Below, piece by piece: positions 48,284-56,506 of a stretch of DNA of 59,512 bases. Below the pieces are notes generated by a model. That model made no database searches. It saw only the letters and a list, made by a program, of their open reading frames with translations, and was not told the DNA's origin. Origin of the DNA: Bacillota bacterium (GTDB taxonomy: Bacteria > Bacillota > Clostridia > Christensenellales > CAG-138); NCBI GenBank assembly GCA_023435025.1, contig JAEYSE010000011.1, forward strand, positions 1 through 59,512, given 5' to 3'. Every line of letters begins with the position of its first letter. The first letter of the stretch is position 1. Made by a program: the position numbers and the translations under genes.

Positions 48284-50230
48284 TTACGGCACATCGTCCA
48301 CAATATCGGCGTTTTTATTCTCCGCATCCGTTACGGTATCCTCGGCCTTTTCGGTACCCGAAATTTCCTCACCTTTGTAAATACGTTCAAACATATCGCC
48401 GTCTATGCGTTCTTTTTCAAGCAGCGCGTCCGCCACGCGGTCCAACCCCGCGATATCTTCCTCAATGCAGGCGCGCGCACGTTCGAACTGCTCTTCGATA
48501 ATACGGCGTATCTCTGCGTCGATGCGGCTTGCGATCTGTTCCGAGAAGTTGCGCTGGTGCCCCCAATCCTTGGCGATAAACACTTCCGCCTGGCCGCCCA
48601 GGAACACGGGGCCGATCGCATCGGTCATGCCATATTCCACAACCATCTTGCGCGCGGTTTCGGTGGCACGCTGCAAGTCGTTGTATGCGCCGGTGCTGAT
48701 ATCGCCCATGCGGATGGTTTCAGCAACGCGGCCACCCAGCATCATGGCGATCTGATCCTCCAGCTTTTTCTTGGTAACGTGGGTCTTATCCTCCTTGGGG
48801 AGGGTCATGGTATAGCCCGCCGCCATGCCGCGCGGGATTATGGAGACCTCATGCACGGGGTCACAGTGTTCGAGCTTTAATGCCACAATGGCATGGCCAG
48901 TTTCGTGCACGGCGGTAATGCGCTTATCCTCGTCGGTGATGACGCGGCTCTTCTTTTCAGGGCCAACGACCACGCGGGTAATGGCTTCTTCAAGTTCCGT
49001 CATTCCGATGGTCTTTTTGCTCGCACGCGCCGTCAATATGGCAGCCTCATTCAATACGTTCTCAAGATCCGCCCCGGTGAAGCCGGGCGTACGCTTTGCA
49101 AGCACGGAAAGTTCCACTTCGGGCGCAAGCGGCTTATTGCGCGCATGCACCCGCAGTATCGCCTCGCGTCCCTTGACGTCCGGATAATTGACGGTGATTT
49201 GCCTGTCAAACCTGCCGGGACGCAGAAGCGCGGGGTCTAAGATGTCCGGCCGATTTGTAGCGGCGAGTACGATTATGCCTTCGTTTACGGCAAAACCGTC
49301 CATTTCCACCAGCAGCTGGTTGAGCGTCTGCTCACGCTCATCGTGTCCGCCGCCCATGCCTGCGCCGCGCTGGCGGCCCACTGCGTCGATTTCATCAATG
49401 AATACGACGGCGGGCGTACTCTTCTTGGCGGTATTGAACAAATCCCTGACGCGTGATGCGCCCACGCCTACGAACATCTCCACAAAGTCAGAACCGGAAA
49501 TGGAGAAGAACGGCGCTTTTGCCTCGCCCGCAACTGCTTTTGCAAGCAATGTTTTACCGGTACCCGGAGGGCCTACCAAGAGTACCCCCTTGGGAATACG
49601 TGCGCCGATCTCATTGAAACGTTTGGGATCGCGCATAAAATCAACGACTTCCTTGAGTTCCTCTTTCTCTTCATCGGCACCAGCCACATCGTCAAACGTG
49701 ACCTTGTTCTGGCCATCCGTCTGAACGCGCGCACGGGACTTTCCAAAGCTCATCACCTTGTTGCCGCCGCCCTGCTGCTGCATCATGAAATAGTAGAATA
49801 CGCCAAGCGCGCCCACGAGAATGATGTAAGGCAGCATCATTTCGAGCAAGCTGGGATCAGGCGGGATTTTGGGGTTATAGTCAAAAGGATAATCCGCGCC
49901 CGTAACATTTTCCGGCGTCAGCTCAGGATTGAGCTCTGCGGTAATGATCGCCATATCCATCCGGAAGGCTTCCTCCGAAGGAATGACGACTGTAAAATCA
50001 GCCCTGTTCGGGAGCTGATCCTTCGTGTAACTGCTGCCCACATAAATGCCGGATAGCTCGCGGTTGGTCACCTGTACGGCAGCCACCTTCTTATCCCGGA
50101 CAGCCTGCACGAACTCGCTGTACTCAAGCGCCTTAGGCGAAGCACGCGAGGGATCGAGATTGGTTGCCATCAGTATGATGAAAATGAGTATAACGACATA
50201 TATCAGTGGGGTTCGAAAATTTCTTCTCAC
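48284..50230 (-). CDS. ftsH: ATP-dependent zinc metalloprotease FtsH
   Basis: A 648-residue membrane AAA protease for quality control. It has two N-terminal membrane helices (about 8-24 and 130-150) flanking an extracytoplasmic domain. The AAA module has Walker A GPPGTGKTLL, Walker B VFIDEIDAVG and the second region of homology TNRPDILDPALLRPGRFD. The M41 protease domain has the zinc motif HETGH. The start is GTG at 50230, 9 bases after AGGAGG. It follows hpt and tilS, the conserved tilS-hpt-ftsH order. Confidence 0.97.
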   Translation of the reverse strand: MRRNFRTPLIYVVILIFIILMATNLDPSRASPKALEYSEFVQAVRDKKVAAVQVTNRELSGIYVGSSYTKDQLPNRADFTVVIPSEEAFRMDMAIITAELNPELTPENVTGADYPFDYNPKIPPDPSLLEMMLPYIILVGALGVFYYFMMQQQGGGNKVMSFGKSRARVQTDGQNKVTFDDVAGADEEKEELKEVVDFMRDPKRFNEIGARIPKGVLLVGPPGTGKTLLAKAVAGEAKAPFFSISGSDFVEMFVGVGASRVRDLFNTAKKSTPAVVFIDEIDAVGRQRGAGMGGGHDEREQTLNQLLVEMDGFAVNEGIIVLAATNRPDILDPALLRPGRFDRQITVNYPDVKGREAILRVHARNKPLAPEVELSVLAKRTPGFTGADLENVLNEAAILTARASKKTIGMTELEEAITRVVVGPEKKSRVITDEDKRITAVHETGHAIVALKLEHCDPVHEVSIIPRGMAAGYTMTLPKEDKTHVTKKKLEDQIAMMLGGRVAETIRMGDISTGAYNDLQRATETARKMVVEYGMTDAIGPVFLGGQAEVFIAKDWGHQRNFSEQIASRIDAEIRRIIEEQFERARACIEEDIAGLDRVADALLEKERIDGDMFERIYKGEEISGTEKAEDTVTDAENKNADIVDDVP

Positions 50231-50460
50231 TTACCCTATCCTCCTGGGACGGCCGCAATAAGCAGCTACCCCATAAAATGCATTGCAACAGGCGCGTAAA
50301 CGCCGCCGCCATTTGAATAGTTTATCACACCGCCCGCCGCTCTTCAATCATAACCAAGGTGCAAAAAGAGAGCAAAAATGCAACGCGCCTGTGAACTTAC
50401 TTTGCATATCCCGCGCTTCCATGCATACTTATTCCAAGCTGCATAGCCTGCGAGATAATC

Positions 50461-51012
50461 TTACTTTGTGTAAACCTCGGGCTTCAATACGCCGACATAA
50501 GGCAGATGCCTGTACCGGCCAATATAATCAAGCCCGAACCCGACCACAAATTTATTGGGGATGATGAATCCGCAGTAATCCGGCGTAATGTCGCATTCCC
50601 TGCGTTCGGGTTTATCCAGCAGGCAGACAAGGCGCATGCTGGCGGGGTTGCGGGATTCGAGCAAACCGGTCAGGTAATTGAGGGTCAGGCCGCTGTCCAT
50701 AATATCTTCCACAATCAGAACATGCTTACCGGTAATGCTCATATCCGTATCCTTTGCGATACGGACGATGCCGGACGTTTTTTCTCCGTCCCCATAGCTG
50801 GAAATGGACATGAAATCCATCTGGCACTGCACCGTCAGGTTGCGCGCAAGGTCTGAAAAGAACATAATAGCGCCCTTTAAAATGCAAAGCAGGACGACCT
50901 CTTCCCCTTCATAATCGCGGGAAATTTCAGCGGCCAATTCCTTGATGCGCTTCTGGATCACGTCATAATCAAGTAAAATTTCCGCCATATCCTCCCGAAA
51001 CTGCGCACACAT
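50461..51012 (-). CDS. hpt: hypoxanthine phosphoribosyltransferase
   Basis: A 183-residue purine salvage enzyme that makes IMP or GMP from base and PRPP. The PRPP motif is in VLIVEDIMDSGLTLNYL and the base-binding region in DYCGFIIPNKFVVGFGLDYIGRYRHLPYVG. The ATG at 51012 has GGAGGG 8 bases upstream, better than the internal ATG at 50988. Confidence 0.95.
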   Translation of the reverse strand: MCAQFREDMAEILLDYDVIQKRIKELAAEISRDYEGEEVVLLCILKGAIMFFSDLARNLTVQCQMDFMSISSYGDGEKTSGIVRIAKDTDMSITGKHVLIVEDIMDSGLTLNYLTGLLESRNPASMRLVCLLDKPERRECDITPDYCGFIIPNKFVVGFGLDYIGRYRHLPYVGVLKPEVYTK

Positions 51013-51140
51013 AAACAATACCCTCCTATTATGTAACTTTTCTGATTTCTTATATTGGATACAACCGGCAATTCTTATCGCCGTTTGCAGTCAACATATT
51101 CGGTATCGGCGTTTCTTTTTTAATCCTTAAGGCCTAAGTT

Positions 51141-52502
51141 CTATTCCGGTTGGAATTTGACGCGCAATATCCGCCGCGTATCCTCCCGTACCCTTACCAG
51201 GTGCGAAATCGTTCCGCCCGGAAAAAAGAACACGTCCCGCCCGGCGGCGATCAGCGGCAGGTCGCGCGCAGCGTAATCAAACTTTTTGTCAATCAGATAT
51301 TCCTTGAGCTTTCGCTCACCCGGGGCGCCCAATGGATAAAACCGATCCCCCGGCCTTCGTATCCGTACCACAACGTCAACTGGAAGCTTGTCCGCATCCA
51401 TATAGGCGACAAACGCGCCTTCATCCTTCCGAAACCCATCTGCGTACGCTGCGGTATATTCGCCTGCTGGCGTACTTGTTTGTCCCGGCCACAGGAAAGC
51501 CGTTTCAAAGGGATCCTCGTCTTTTGTTTCCGGCTTTCCTATTATTATAGCCCCATAGCGGATACGCGCTTCCATCCCGTTTGGAAGTTCCATGCGCGCC
51601 CCGGTCCTGCCTTTTAACAGGGCGCAAAGACGGTACACACCCGCCTGCTGAAGGTTGTAGAGCGCGCCCTCTTGTGAGAGCATCAGCCGGACCGCCCTTG
51701 TCTGTATGGGCATGGGAAGCGCTAAAAGCATGTTCCTGTCATATCCTCCCGCGGGAAGCGCTGCCTCACGGAGCTTATGCTCCGCCTCCTCACAGAGGTA
51801 TGCCTCATCCTCAAAAAGCAGCGCTGCCATGCGCGCCAATCCTTCCGAAATGGAAGGGTTATATCCTTCTTTGAGCAGCGGAAGCAGCTCCAAGCGGATG
51901 CGGTTGCGTAGGCAAGAGGGTTCCATGTTGGTTTCATCTGTGCAATAGGAAAGCGCGTTTTCTTCCATATACGCCGCAAGCTCGCTACGCGAAACCCCAA
52001 GCAGCGGACGGAATATGTCGCCGGATATCGTCTTCATGCCGCAAAGCCCGGCAAGCCCGGCCCCGCGCAACAAATGCATCAGGACAGTTTCTGCCTGATC
52101 ATCCATGTGGTGGGCGGTCACGATCCAACTCGCCCCGCTTTTTATTTTTGCCTCATGCAAAAACGCGTAACGGGCGTCCCTTGCCGCTTCTTCGAGCGTT
52201 TGCCCGCTCTGTGCGCGCAGCTTCGGGACATCCACCCGCGTTTCGTACAGCCTGACGCCCCAGTCCGCGCATAACGCGCGCACAAATGCGGCGTCGTTTT
52301 CCGCAGCGTCACGAATACCGTGGTTGACATGGGCGGCAAACAGTTCCTTTACCCTGCCCGCAGCGCGCAAACCGCATAGGATATGCAAAAGCGCAACTGA
52401 ATCCATCCCGCCCGAAACGCCAACGAGCAGGCCGTCCTGTTGCGTAATGCCATTTGCCGCAAAGGCGGCTGCAACGCGTGCCGCACAGCCTTCCAGTTCC
52501 AT
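51141..52502 (-). CDS. tilS: tRNA(Ile)-lysidine synthetase
   Basis: A 453-residue enzyme that modifies C34 of tRNA-Ile(CAU) to lysidine. The PP-loop ATP-binding motif GVSGGMDSVALL (about 27-38) and HHMDDQAETVLMHLLRGAG are family signatures; the C-terminal domain ends near the RPGDRFYPLGAPGERKLKEYLIDKK substrate region. The start at ATG 52502 lacks a clear ribosome site. Confidence 0.95.
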   Translation of the reverse strand: MELEGCAARVAAAFAANGITQQDGLLVGVSGGMDSVALLHILCGLRAAGRVKELFAAHVNHGIRDAAENDAAFVRALCADWGVRLYETRVDVPKLRAQSGQTLEEAARDARYAFLHEAKIKSGASWIVTAHHMDDQAETVLMHLLRGAGLAGLCGMKTISGDIFRPLLGVSRSELAAYMEENALSYCTDETNMEPSCLRNRIRLELLPLLKEGYNPSISEGLARMAALLFEDEAYLCEEAEHKLREAALPAGGYDRNMLLALPMPIQTRAVRLMLSQEGALYNLQQAGVYRLCALLKGRTGARMELPNGMEARIRYGAIIIGKPETKDEDPFETAFLWPGQTSTPAGEYTAAYADGFRKDEGAFVAYMDADKLPVDVVVRIRRPGDRFYPLGAPGERKLKEYLIDKKFDYAARDLPLIAAGRDVFFFPGGTISHLVRVREDTRRILRVKFQPE

Positions 52503-52619
52503 ATAAAATTATGATACGCGCTCCAGCCGGTTTTGGCAAGTCTCGTACCAGTTTTACAACGGCGCGTCGGAAAACTGGCTATAAGAAATTACTATATCCT
52601 CTTCTCCTGAAATTCATCA

Positions 52620-52756
52620 GTTAGCATGCGCTAACATTCCCGTACGCAATTTTTTCCCTGATAATTGACAACCATGCATGAGAATGCTAAACTTCTTTCG
52701 TGAAGGTTAGTATTTGCTAACCATTTTGTTCGCCACGGGGTTAGAACACGCTAACC
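52620..52756 (+). promoter_or_regulatory. feo promoter with three DtxR-like operators
   Basis: -35 TTGACA (52665-52670) and -10 TAAACT (52688-52693) have 17-base spacing. Around them lie GTTAGC-N4-GCTAAC (52620-52635), GGTTAGTATTTGCTAACC (52705-52722) and GGTTAGAACACGCTAACC (52739-52756); a half site GCTAAAC overlaps the -10. The shared pattern GTTAG-N6-CTAAC resembles the core of DtxR/IdeR iron-box operators. This fills the 314-base gap between tilS and feoA. Confidence 0.78.
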
Positions 52757-52815
52757 AAGCCGTCATTGGCAGCTTTCCCGGAGCATTCCGGTCAATCAGA
52801 GGGGAGTGATCATAT

Positions 52816-53028
52816 ATGCCGCTTTCCATGGCGCAGGCAGGAGAAGCCAACTACATTAAAAAGATCACAGGAAACGACGACGTCAGGCAGCACCTTGCGA
52901 GCATGGGCTTTGTGGTCGGCGGGTGCGTAACGGTGGTCTCCCGTATTGCGGGCGGTAATATGATACTTAATGTCAAGGATACTCGCATTGCGCTCGATCA
53001 GAGCATGACAAACAGAATTATCGTGTAG
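52816..53028 (+). CDS. feoA: FeoA domain protein (first copy)
   Basis: A 70-residue SH3-like FeoA protein that assists FeoB in ferrous iron uptake. The pattern HLASMGFVVGGCVTVVSRIAGGNMILNVKDTRIALDQ fits the family. The ATG at 52816 follows GGGGAG. It is 8 bases before a second feoA. Confidence 0.92.
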   Translation: MPLSMAQAGEANYIKKITGNDDVRQHLASMGFVVGGCVTVVSRIAGGNMILNVKDTRIALDQSMTNRIIV

Positions 53029-53036
53029 GAGGGAAC

Positions 53037-53261
53037 ATGAAAACGCTTCGCAACGCACAGCTCGGCGAAACCGTAACGGTCGTCAAACTACACGGGGACG
53101 GCCCCGTAAGGCGCAGGATCATGGATATGGGGATTACCAAGGGCGTGAACATTTTTGTACGCAAGGTAGCGCCGCTCGGGGACCCGATTGAAATCAATGT
53201 ACGCAACTACGAGCTTTCCATCCGCAAAGCGGACGCCGATATGATTGAAGTAGCTAATTGA
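53037..53261 (+). CDS. feoA: FeoA domain protein (second copy)
   Basis: A 74-residue FeoA protein with RRRIMDMGITKGVNIFVRKVAPLGDPIEI, closer to the common FeoA form than the first copy. The ATG at 53037 follows AGGAGGG. Tandem FeoA genes ahead of feoB are common in Clostridia. Confidence 0.94.
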   Translation: MKTLRNAQLGETVTVVKLHGDGPVRRRIMDMGITKGVNIFVRKVAPLGDPIEINVRNYELSIRKADADMIEVAN

Positions 53262-53306
53262 GTTGGTTACGGGCAGCCCCGACAGGCTGCATATTTTAAG
53301 ACCAAA

Positions 53307-53324
53307 GGTTAGAAGCTTCTAACC
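53307..53324 (+). promoter_or_regulatory. fourth DtxR-like operator, upstream of feoB
   Basis: GGTTAGAAGCTTCTAACC is a perfect 18-bp palindrome matching the pattern of the three sites before feoA. Its place inside the operon, 21 bases before the feoB start, suggests an internal control point or roadblock. Confidence 0.7.
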
Positions 53325-53345
53325 GTGATTTTTAGGAGGGTGTAC

Positions 53346-55493
53346 ATGTCAATCAAAATCGCGCTTGCGGGCAACCCGAACTCGGGCAAGACGACCATGT
53401 TCAACGACCTGACGGGCAGCTCACAATATGTGGGCAACTGGCCGGGTGTTACGGTTGAAAAAAAGGAAGGCAAACTCAAGGGGCACAAAGACATTATCAT
53501 ACAGGACCTGCCGGGCATCTATTCTCTATCCCCATACACGCTTGAGGAAGTGGTTTCCCGCAATTATCTGATCAATGAAAAGCCGGACGCAATCATCAAT
53601 ATTGTAGATAGCTCCAATATCGAGCGCAACCTGTACCTGACCACACAACTTGTGGAGCTTGGGCTGCCCGTTGTGATCTCGCTCAACATGTTTGATGTCG
53701 TGCGCAAGAACGGGGACAGTATCGACGTTAAAAAGCTCAGCGCAGCGCTGGGGTGCGAAATCGTGGAGACTTCCGCGCTCAAAGGCTTGGGCACCAAGGA
53801 AGTGGCAGACCGCGCCGCGGCGCTGGCCCAGAAGAAGCAGAATGCGGAGCCGCTGCACACATTTGGCGGCACGGTGGAGCACGCCATTGCGCATATCGAG
53901 GACCTGATCCGCTCCCTTGTGGATGTAAAGTTGTTGCGCTGGTTTTCCATCAAGCTTTTTGAGCGGGATGAGAAGGTCCGCGAACAGCTTGCGTTGAGCA
54001 ACGAAAAGCTCCAGGAGATTGAAAAGGTCATATTGGACTGCGAAGCGGAACTGGACGACGACAGCGAAAGCATCATCACCAACGAGCGGTATTCCTATAT
54101 CAGCAAGCTGATGGAGACCTGCGTGAAAAAGCACCGCCCCACCGGAAATCTGACGATTTCGGATAAGATCGACCGCATCGTAACCAACCGCATCTTGGCG
54201 TTGCCGATCTTCGCCATCGTCATGGCCATCGTGTATTATATTTCCGTTTCCACCGTGGGCGACTGGGCGACCGGTTGGGTAAACGACAGCCTGTTTGGCG
54301 AGATCATCCCCCCCGCCGTTGACGGCCTGCTCGCGTCCTGGGGTACCGCACCTTGGCTGCATTCCCTGATACTCGACGGCATCATTGGTGGCGTAGGCGC
54401 GGTATTGGGCTTCCTGCCGCAGATGCTGGTGCTGTTTTTCTTCCTGGCTATACTCGAAGACTGCGGCTACATGGCGCGCATCGCGTTCATCATGGACCGC
54501 ATCTTCCGTAAGTTCGGCCTTTCCGGCAAATCCTTCATCCCCATACTCATCGGCACGGGCTGCGGGGTACCAGGCATCATGGCCTCGCGTACCATTGAAA
54601 ACGAAAGCGACCGCAGGATGACGATCATCACCACCACATTCATCCCCTGCGGCGCAAAGCTGCCCATTATCGCGCTGATTGCGGGCGCATTGTTTGACAA
54701 CGCGGGCTGGGTCGCCACCTCCGCATACTTCCTCGGCATCGCGGCTATTATCAGTTCCGGCATCATACTCAAAAAGTTCAGGGCTTTTGCAGGAGATCCC
54801 GCTCCGTTCGTCATGGAGCTGCCCGCTTACCACGTGCCGGGCGCCAAGAGCGTGTTTATTCACATGTGGGATCGCGGAAAGTCTTTTGTGGAAAAAGCCG
54901 GTACCATCATATTCATCTCCGCGATTATCGTCTGGTTCCTGAGTTCGTTCAACTGGTCCATACAGATGGTGGATACGGCGGACTCCATGTTATCCTCCAT
55001 CGGCGGCGTGATCGCGCCCATATTCGCCCCGCTCGGCTTTGGCACCTGGGAAGCGAGCGTAGCGACACTTACCGGCCTTGTGGCAAAAGAAAACCTTGTT
55101 GGTACGTTCGGTATCCTCTATGGGTTTGGTGAGGTCGCAGAGGACGGCGTGGAATACTGGGCAAGGCTGCAGGCGGCGTACACCCCATTGGCCGCTTACT
55201 CCCTGCTGGTATTCAACCTCCTGTGCGCCCCCTGCTTCGCGGCCATAGGCGCAATCAAGCGTGAAATGGGCAGCGGGAAGCTCACCTGGTTCGCAGTCGC
55301 TTACCAGACGATATTTGCCTATGTTGTAGCGCTCGCTATCTACCAGATCGGCATGCTCGTTTCGACCGGCATATTCACATTCGGCAGCTTTATGGGCGTG
55401 CTTGTCACAGCTTTGTTCCTCTTCCTGCTGTTCCGCCCCAACCGTGCGCAGAAACTCAAGTTATATAATGCTAAGGCAACCAAGGCCGCATAA
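53346..55493 (+). CDS. feoB: ferrous iron transporter B
   Basis: A 715-residue inner-membrane Fe(II) transporter. The N-terminal G domain has GNPNSGKTT (G1) and DLPGIYSLSPY (G3). After the helical GDI-like region come the Gate segments, for example GTGCGVPGIMASRTIENESDRRM and FIPCGAKLPIIALI, and a C-terminal helix. The ATG at 53346 follows AGGAGG. It is preceded by two feoA genes and followed by the Cys-rich small protein and a DtxR-like regulator. Confidence 0.97.
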   Translation: MSIKIALAGNPNSGKTTMFNDLTGSSQYVGNWPGVTVEKKEGKLKGHKDIIIQDLPGIYSLSPYTLEEVVSRNYLINEKPDAIINIVDSSNIERNLYLTTQLVELGLPVVISLNMFDVVRKNGDSIDVKKLSAALGCEIVETSALKGLGTKEVADRAAALAQKKQNAEPLHTFGGTVEHAIAHIEDLIRSLVDVKLLRWFSIKLFERDEKVREQLALSNEKLQEIEKVILDCEAELDDDSESIITNERYSYISKLMETCVKKHRPTGNLTISDKIDRIVTNRILALPIFAIVMAIVYYISVSTVGDWATGWVNDSLFGEIIPPAVDGLLASWGTAPWLHSLILDGIIGGVGAVLGFLPQMLVLFFFLAILEDCGYMARIAFIMDRIFRKFGLSGKSFIPILIGTGCGVPGIMASRTIENESDRRMTIITTTFIPCGAKLPIIALIAGALFDNAGWVATSAYFLGIAAIISSGIILKKFRAFAGDPAPFVMELPAYHVPGAKSVFIHMWDRGKSFVEKAGTIIFISAIIVWFLSSFNWSIQMVDTADSMLSSIGGVIAPIFAPLGFGTWEASVATLTGLVAKENLVGTFGILYGFGEVAEDGVEYWARLQAAYTPLAAYSLLVFNLLCAPCFAAIGAIKREMGSGKLTWFAVAYQTIFAYVVALAIYQIGMLVSTGIFTFGSFMGVLVTALFLFLLFRPNRAQKLKLYNAKATKAA

Positions 55494-55537
55494 AGTACAG
55501 TAGACCACACCGCGTGTTATTCTAAGGAGGGATTTTT

Positions 55538-55687
55538 ATGCTGGCAACCATACTCATCAGTGCCATACTGGTAGGGCTTGTAGCGCTTGTCATTATAGGC
55601 ATGGTGAAAAGGCGCAGGCACAACAAGGCGACCGGCGGCTGCGCAGGCTGCCCGGGCTGCTCTTCCGGCTGCGACCACTGCCACTAA
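55538..55687 (+). CDS. FeoB-associated Cys-rich membrane protein
   Basis: A 49-residue protein. A membrane helix (about 4-22) is followed by a basic stretch (KRRRHNK) and a Cys-rich tail GGCAGCPGCSSGCDHCH with five cysteines and a His. This layout matches the small proteins found after feoB in Firmicutes, suggested to serve as FeoC-like partners. The ATG at 55538 follows AAGGAGGG. Confidence 0.85.
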   Translation: MLATILISAILVGLVALVIIGMVKRRRHNKATGGCAGCPGCSSGCDHCH

Positions 55688-55752
55688 AGTAGCCGCTGAT
55701 GGATATGAGCGGGTTTTTTCCGCAAATTACAAAATTGGACAGGATGTGCGGT

Positions 55753-56166
55753 ATGGAACTGACCAACGCAAAAATCAAATACCTGCTGATCATATCCAAG
55801 CTGATAGAAACCAAGGGCGAAGCGCGCTCGGTCGATATCGCCATAGATCTTGGCGTGGCGCGTCCTTCCGTATGCCGCATGCTTAAAGTCCTTGCGGATA
55901 TGGGGCTAGTTGAAAAGCAGCTGCGGCAGACTGCAAAGCTGACGCCGCTTGGGCGGGACATATCGGCCTGCTACCTGGAGCAGTACAAGCGGATATATCC
56001 GTTTTTCAGGCAGTTTGCCAACCTTTCTGCTTTCGACGCGGAGGAGTGCGCGCTTGCGATTTTAGGGAACCTCTCCCGCCGCTGCGTGGACAGCCTCTGC
56101 GCGGGCATCGAAAACATCGCGCGAGAAGACCAGAAGGTAGCGCCGCTTGATATTATGCAGTGCTGA
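55753..56166 (+). CDS. DtxR/MntR-like iron-dependent regulator, atypical ligands
   Basis: A 137-residue protein. A winged helix-turn-helix (YLLIISKLIETKGEARSVDI, then AIDLGVARPSVCRMLKVLADMGLV) precedes a short dimerisation domain; no SH3-like third domain. Aligned by eye with MntR/DtxR, expected metal positions look changed: the usual His before LLEQ is replaced (ACYLEQYKRIY) and the Glu-x-x-Glu-His site reads DAEECA. The ATG at 55753 has AGGA upstream; 55744 is an alternative. Lying at the end of the feo operon whose promoter has DtxR-like sites, it is the likely repressor. Confidence 0.78.
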   Translation: MELTNAKIKYLLIISKLIETKGEARSVDIAIDLGVARPSVCRMLKVLADMGLVEKQLRQTAKLTPLGRDISACYLEQYKRIYPFFRQFANLSAFDAEECALAILGNLSRRCVDSLCAGIENIAREDQKVAPLDIMQC

Positions 56167-56183
56167 AAGAATGCCAGACCTTT

Positions 56184-56213
56184 GCACGCAGGAAAATTCC
56201 TGCGTGCCTTTTT
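56184..56213 (+). terminator. terminator of the feo operon
   Basis: Arms GCACGCAGGAA and TTCCTGCGTGC with a 2-base loop and a CTTTTTG run after the stem. Confidence 0.9.
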
Positions 56214-56234
56214 GTGCAATCGAGAGGCCTTCTA

Positions 56235-56264
56235 TTGCTAAACATTCAAAAATCCGTGTATATT
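56235..56264 (+). promoter_or_regulatory. probable promoter of the RNA leader and eno
   Basis: TTGCTA (56235-56240) and TATATT (56259-56264) with 18-base spacing would start transcription near 56271, upstream of the structured RNA. Confidence 0.5.
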
Positions 56265-56291
56265 AAAGCCATGGGACTTATAACCGAAAAA

Positions 56292-56482
56292 AGGAAGCTT
56301 TAGATTGTATGCCGCAAGGAGCCGGAGCTCAGACGTAGCAGCGCTAGTTGAATGGACGGCGATACCGCAGCAGGCAAAAAGACTAGCTGAACCTTCCGGG
56401 TAATAAGCGGAATCGCTTTGGCATAGCGGCGCATTGGGATGCGCATCCAATTACAGACTAGAAATTATGCGGGCAATGCCCG
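56292..56482 (+). ncRNA. structured RNA leader or independent ncRNA upstream of eno
   Basis: Between the feo terminator and eno there is no ORF but a set of compatible helices: TATGCC (56308-56313) with GGCATA (56420-56425); CCGGAG (56322-56327) with TTCCGG (56394-56399); GCTAGTT (56343-56349) with GACTAGC (56381-56387, one GU pair); a CGG/CCG hairpin inside; AAGCG/CGCTT (56405-56418). Downstream are a GCGCAT/ATGCGC hairpin (56429-56444), which competes with the palindrome GGATGCGCATCC (56437-56448), and CGGGC/GCCCG (56470-56482). It may be a riboswitch, an enolase leader or a stand-alone RNA; I cannot assign a family. Confidence 0.6.
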
Positions 56483-56506
56483 GCCACCAAGGAAAGGAGC
56501 AATGAT

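Noticed and set aside
50231..50460. Possible gene or RNA between ftsH and hpt
   Set aside because: Short open frames only, no ribosome sites and no clear stems; left unannotated.
53526..54863. 445-codon open frame opposite feoB
   Set aside because: Antisense shadow of feoB with no ribosome site or recognisable family; caused by codon bias in GC-rich DNA.
56354..56367. T-box-like string GGCGATACCGC in the eno leader
   Set aside because: It recalls the T-box GGUGGNACCGCG but differs at several positions, there is no specifier stem, and eno is not an aminoacyl-tRNA or amino acid gene.
56292..56482. Fluoride (crcB) riboswitch before eno
   Set aside because: Position fits, but I cannot find the conserved crcB core sequence or pseudoknot partners.
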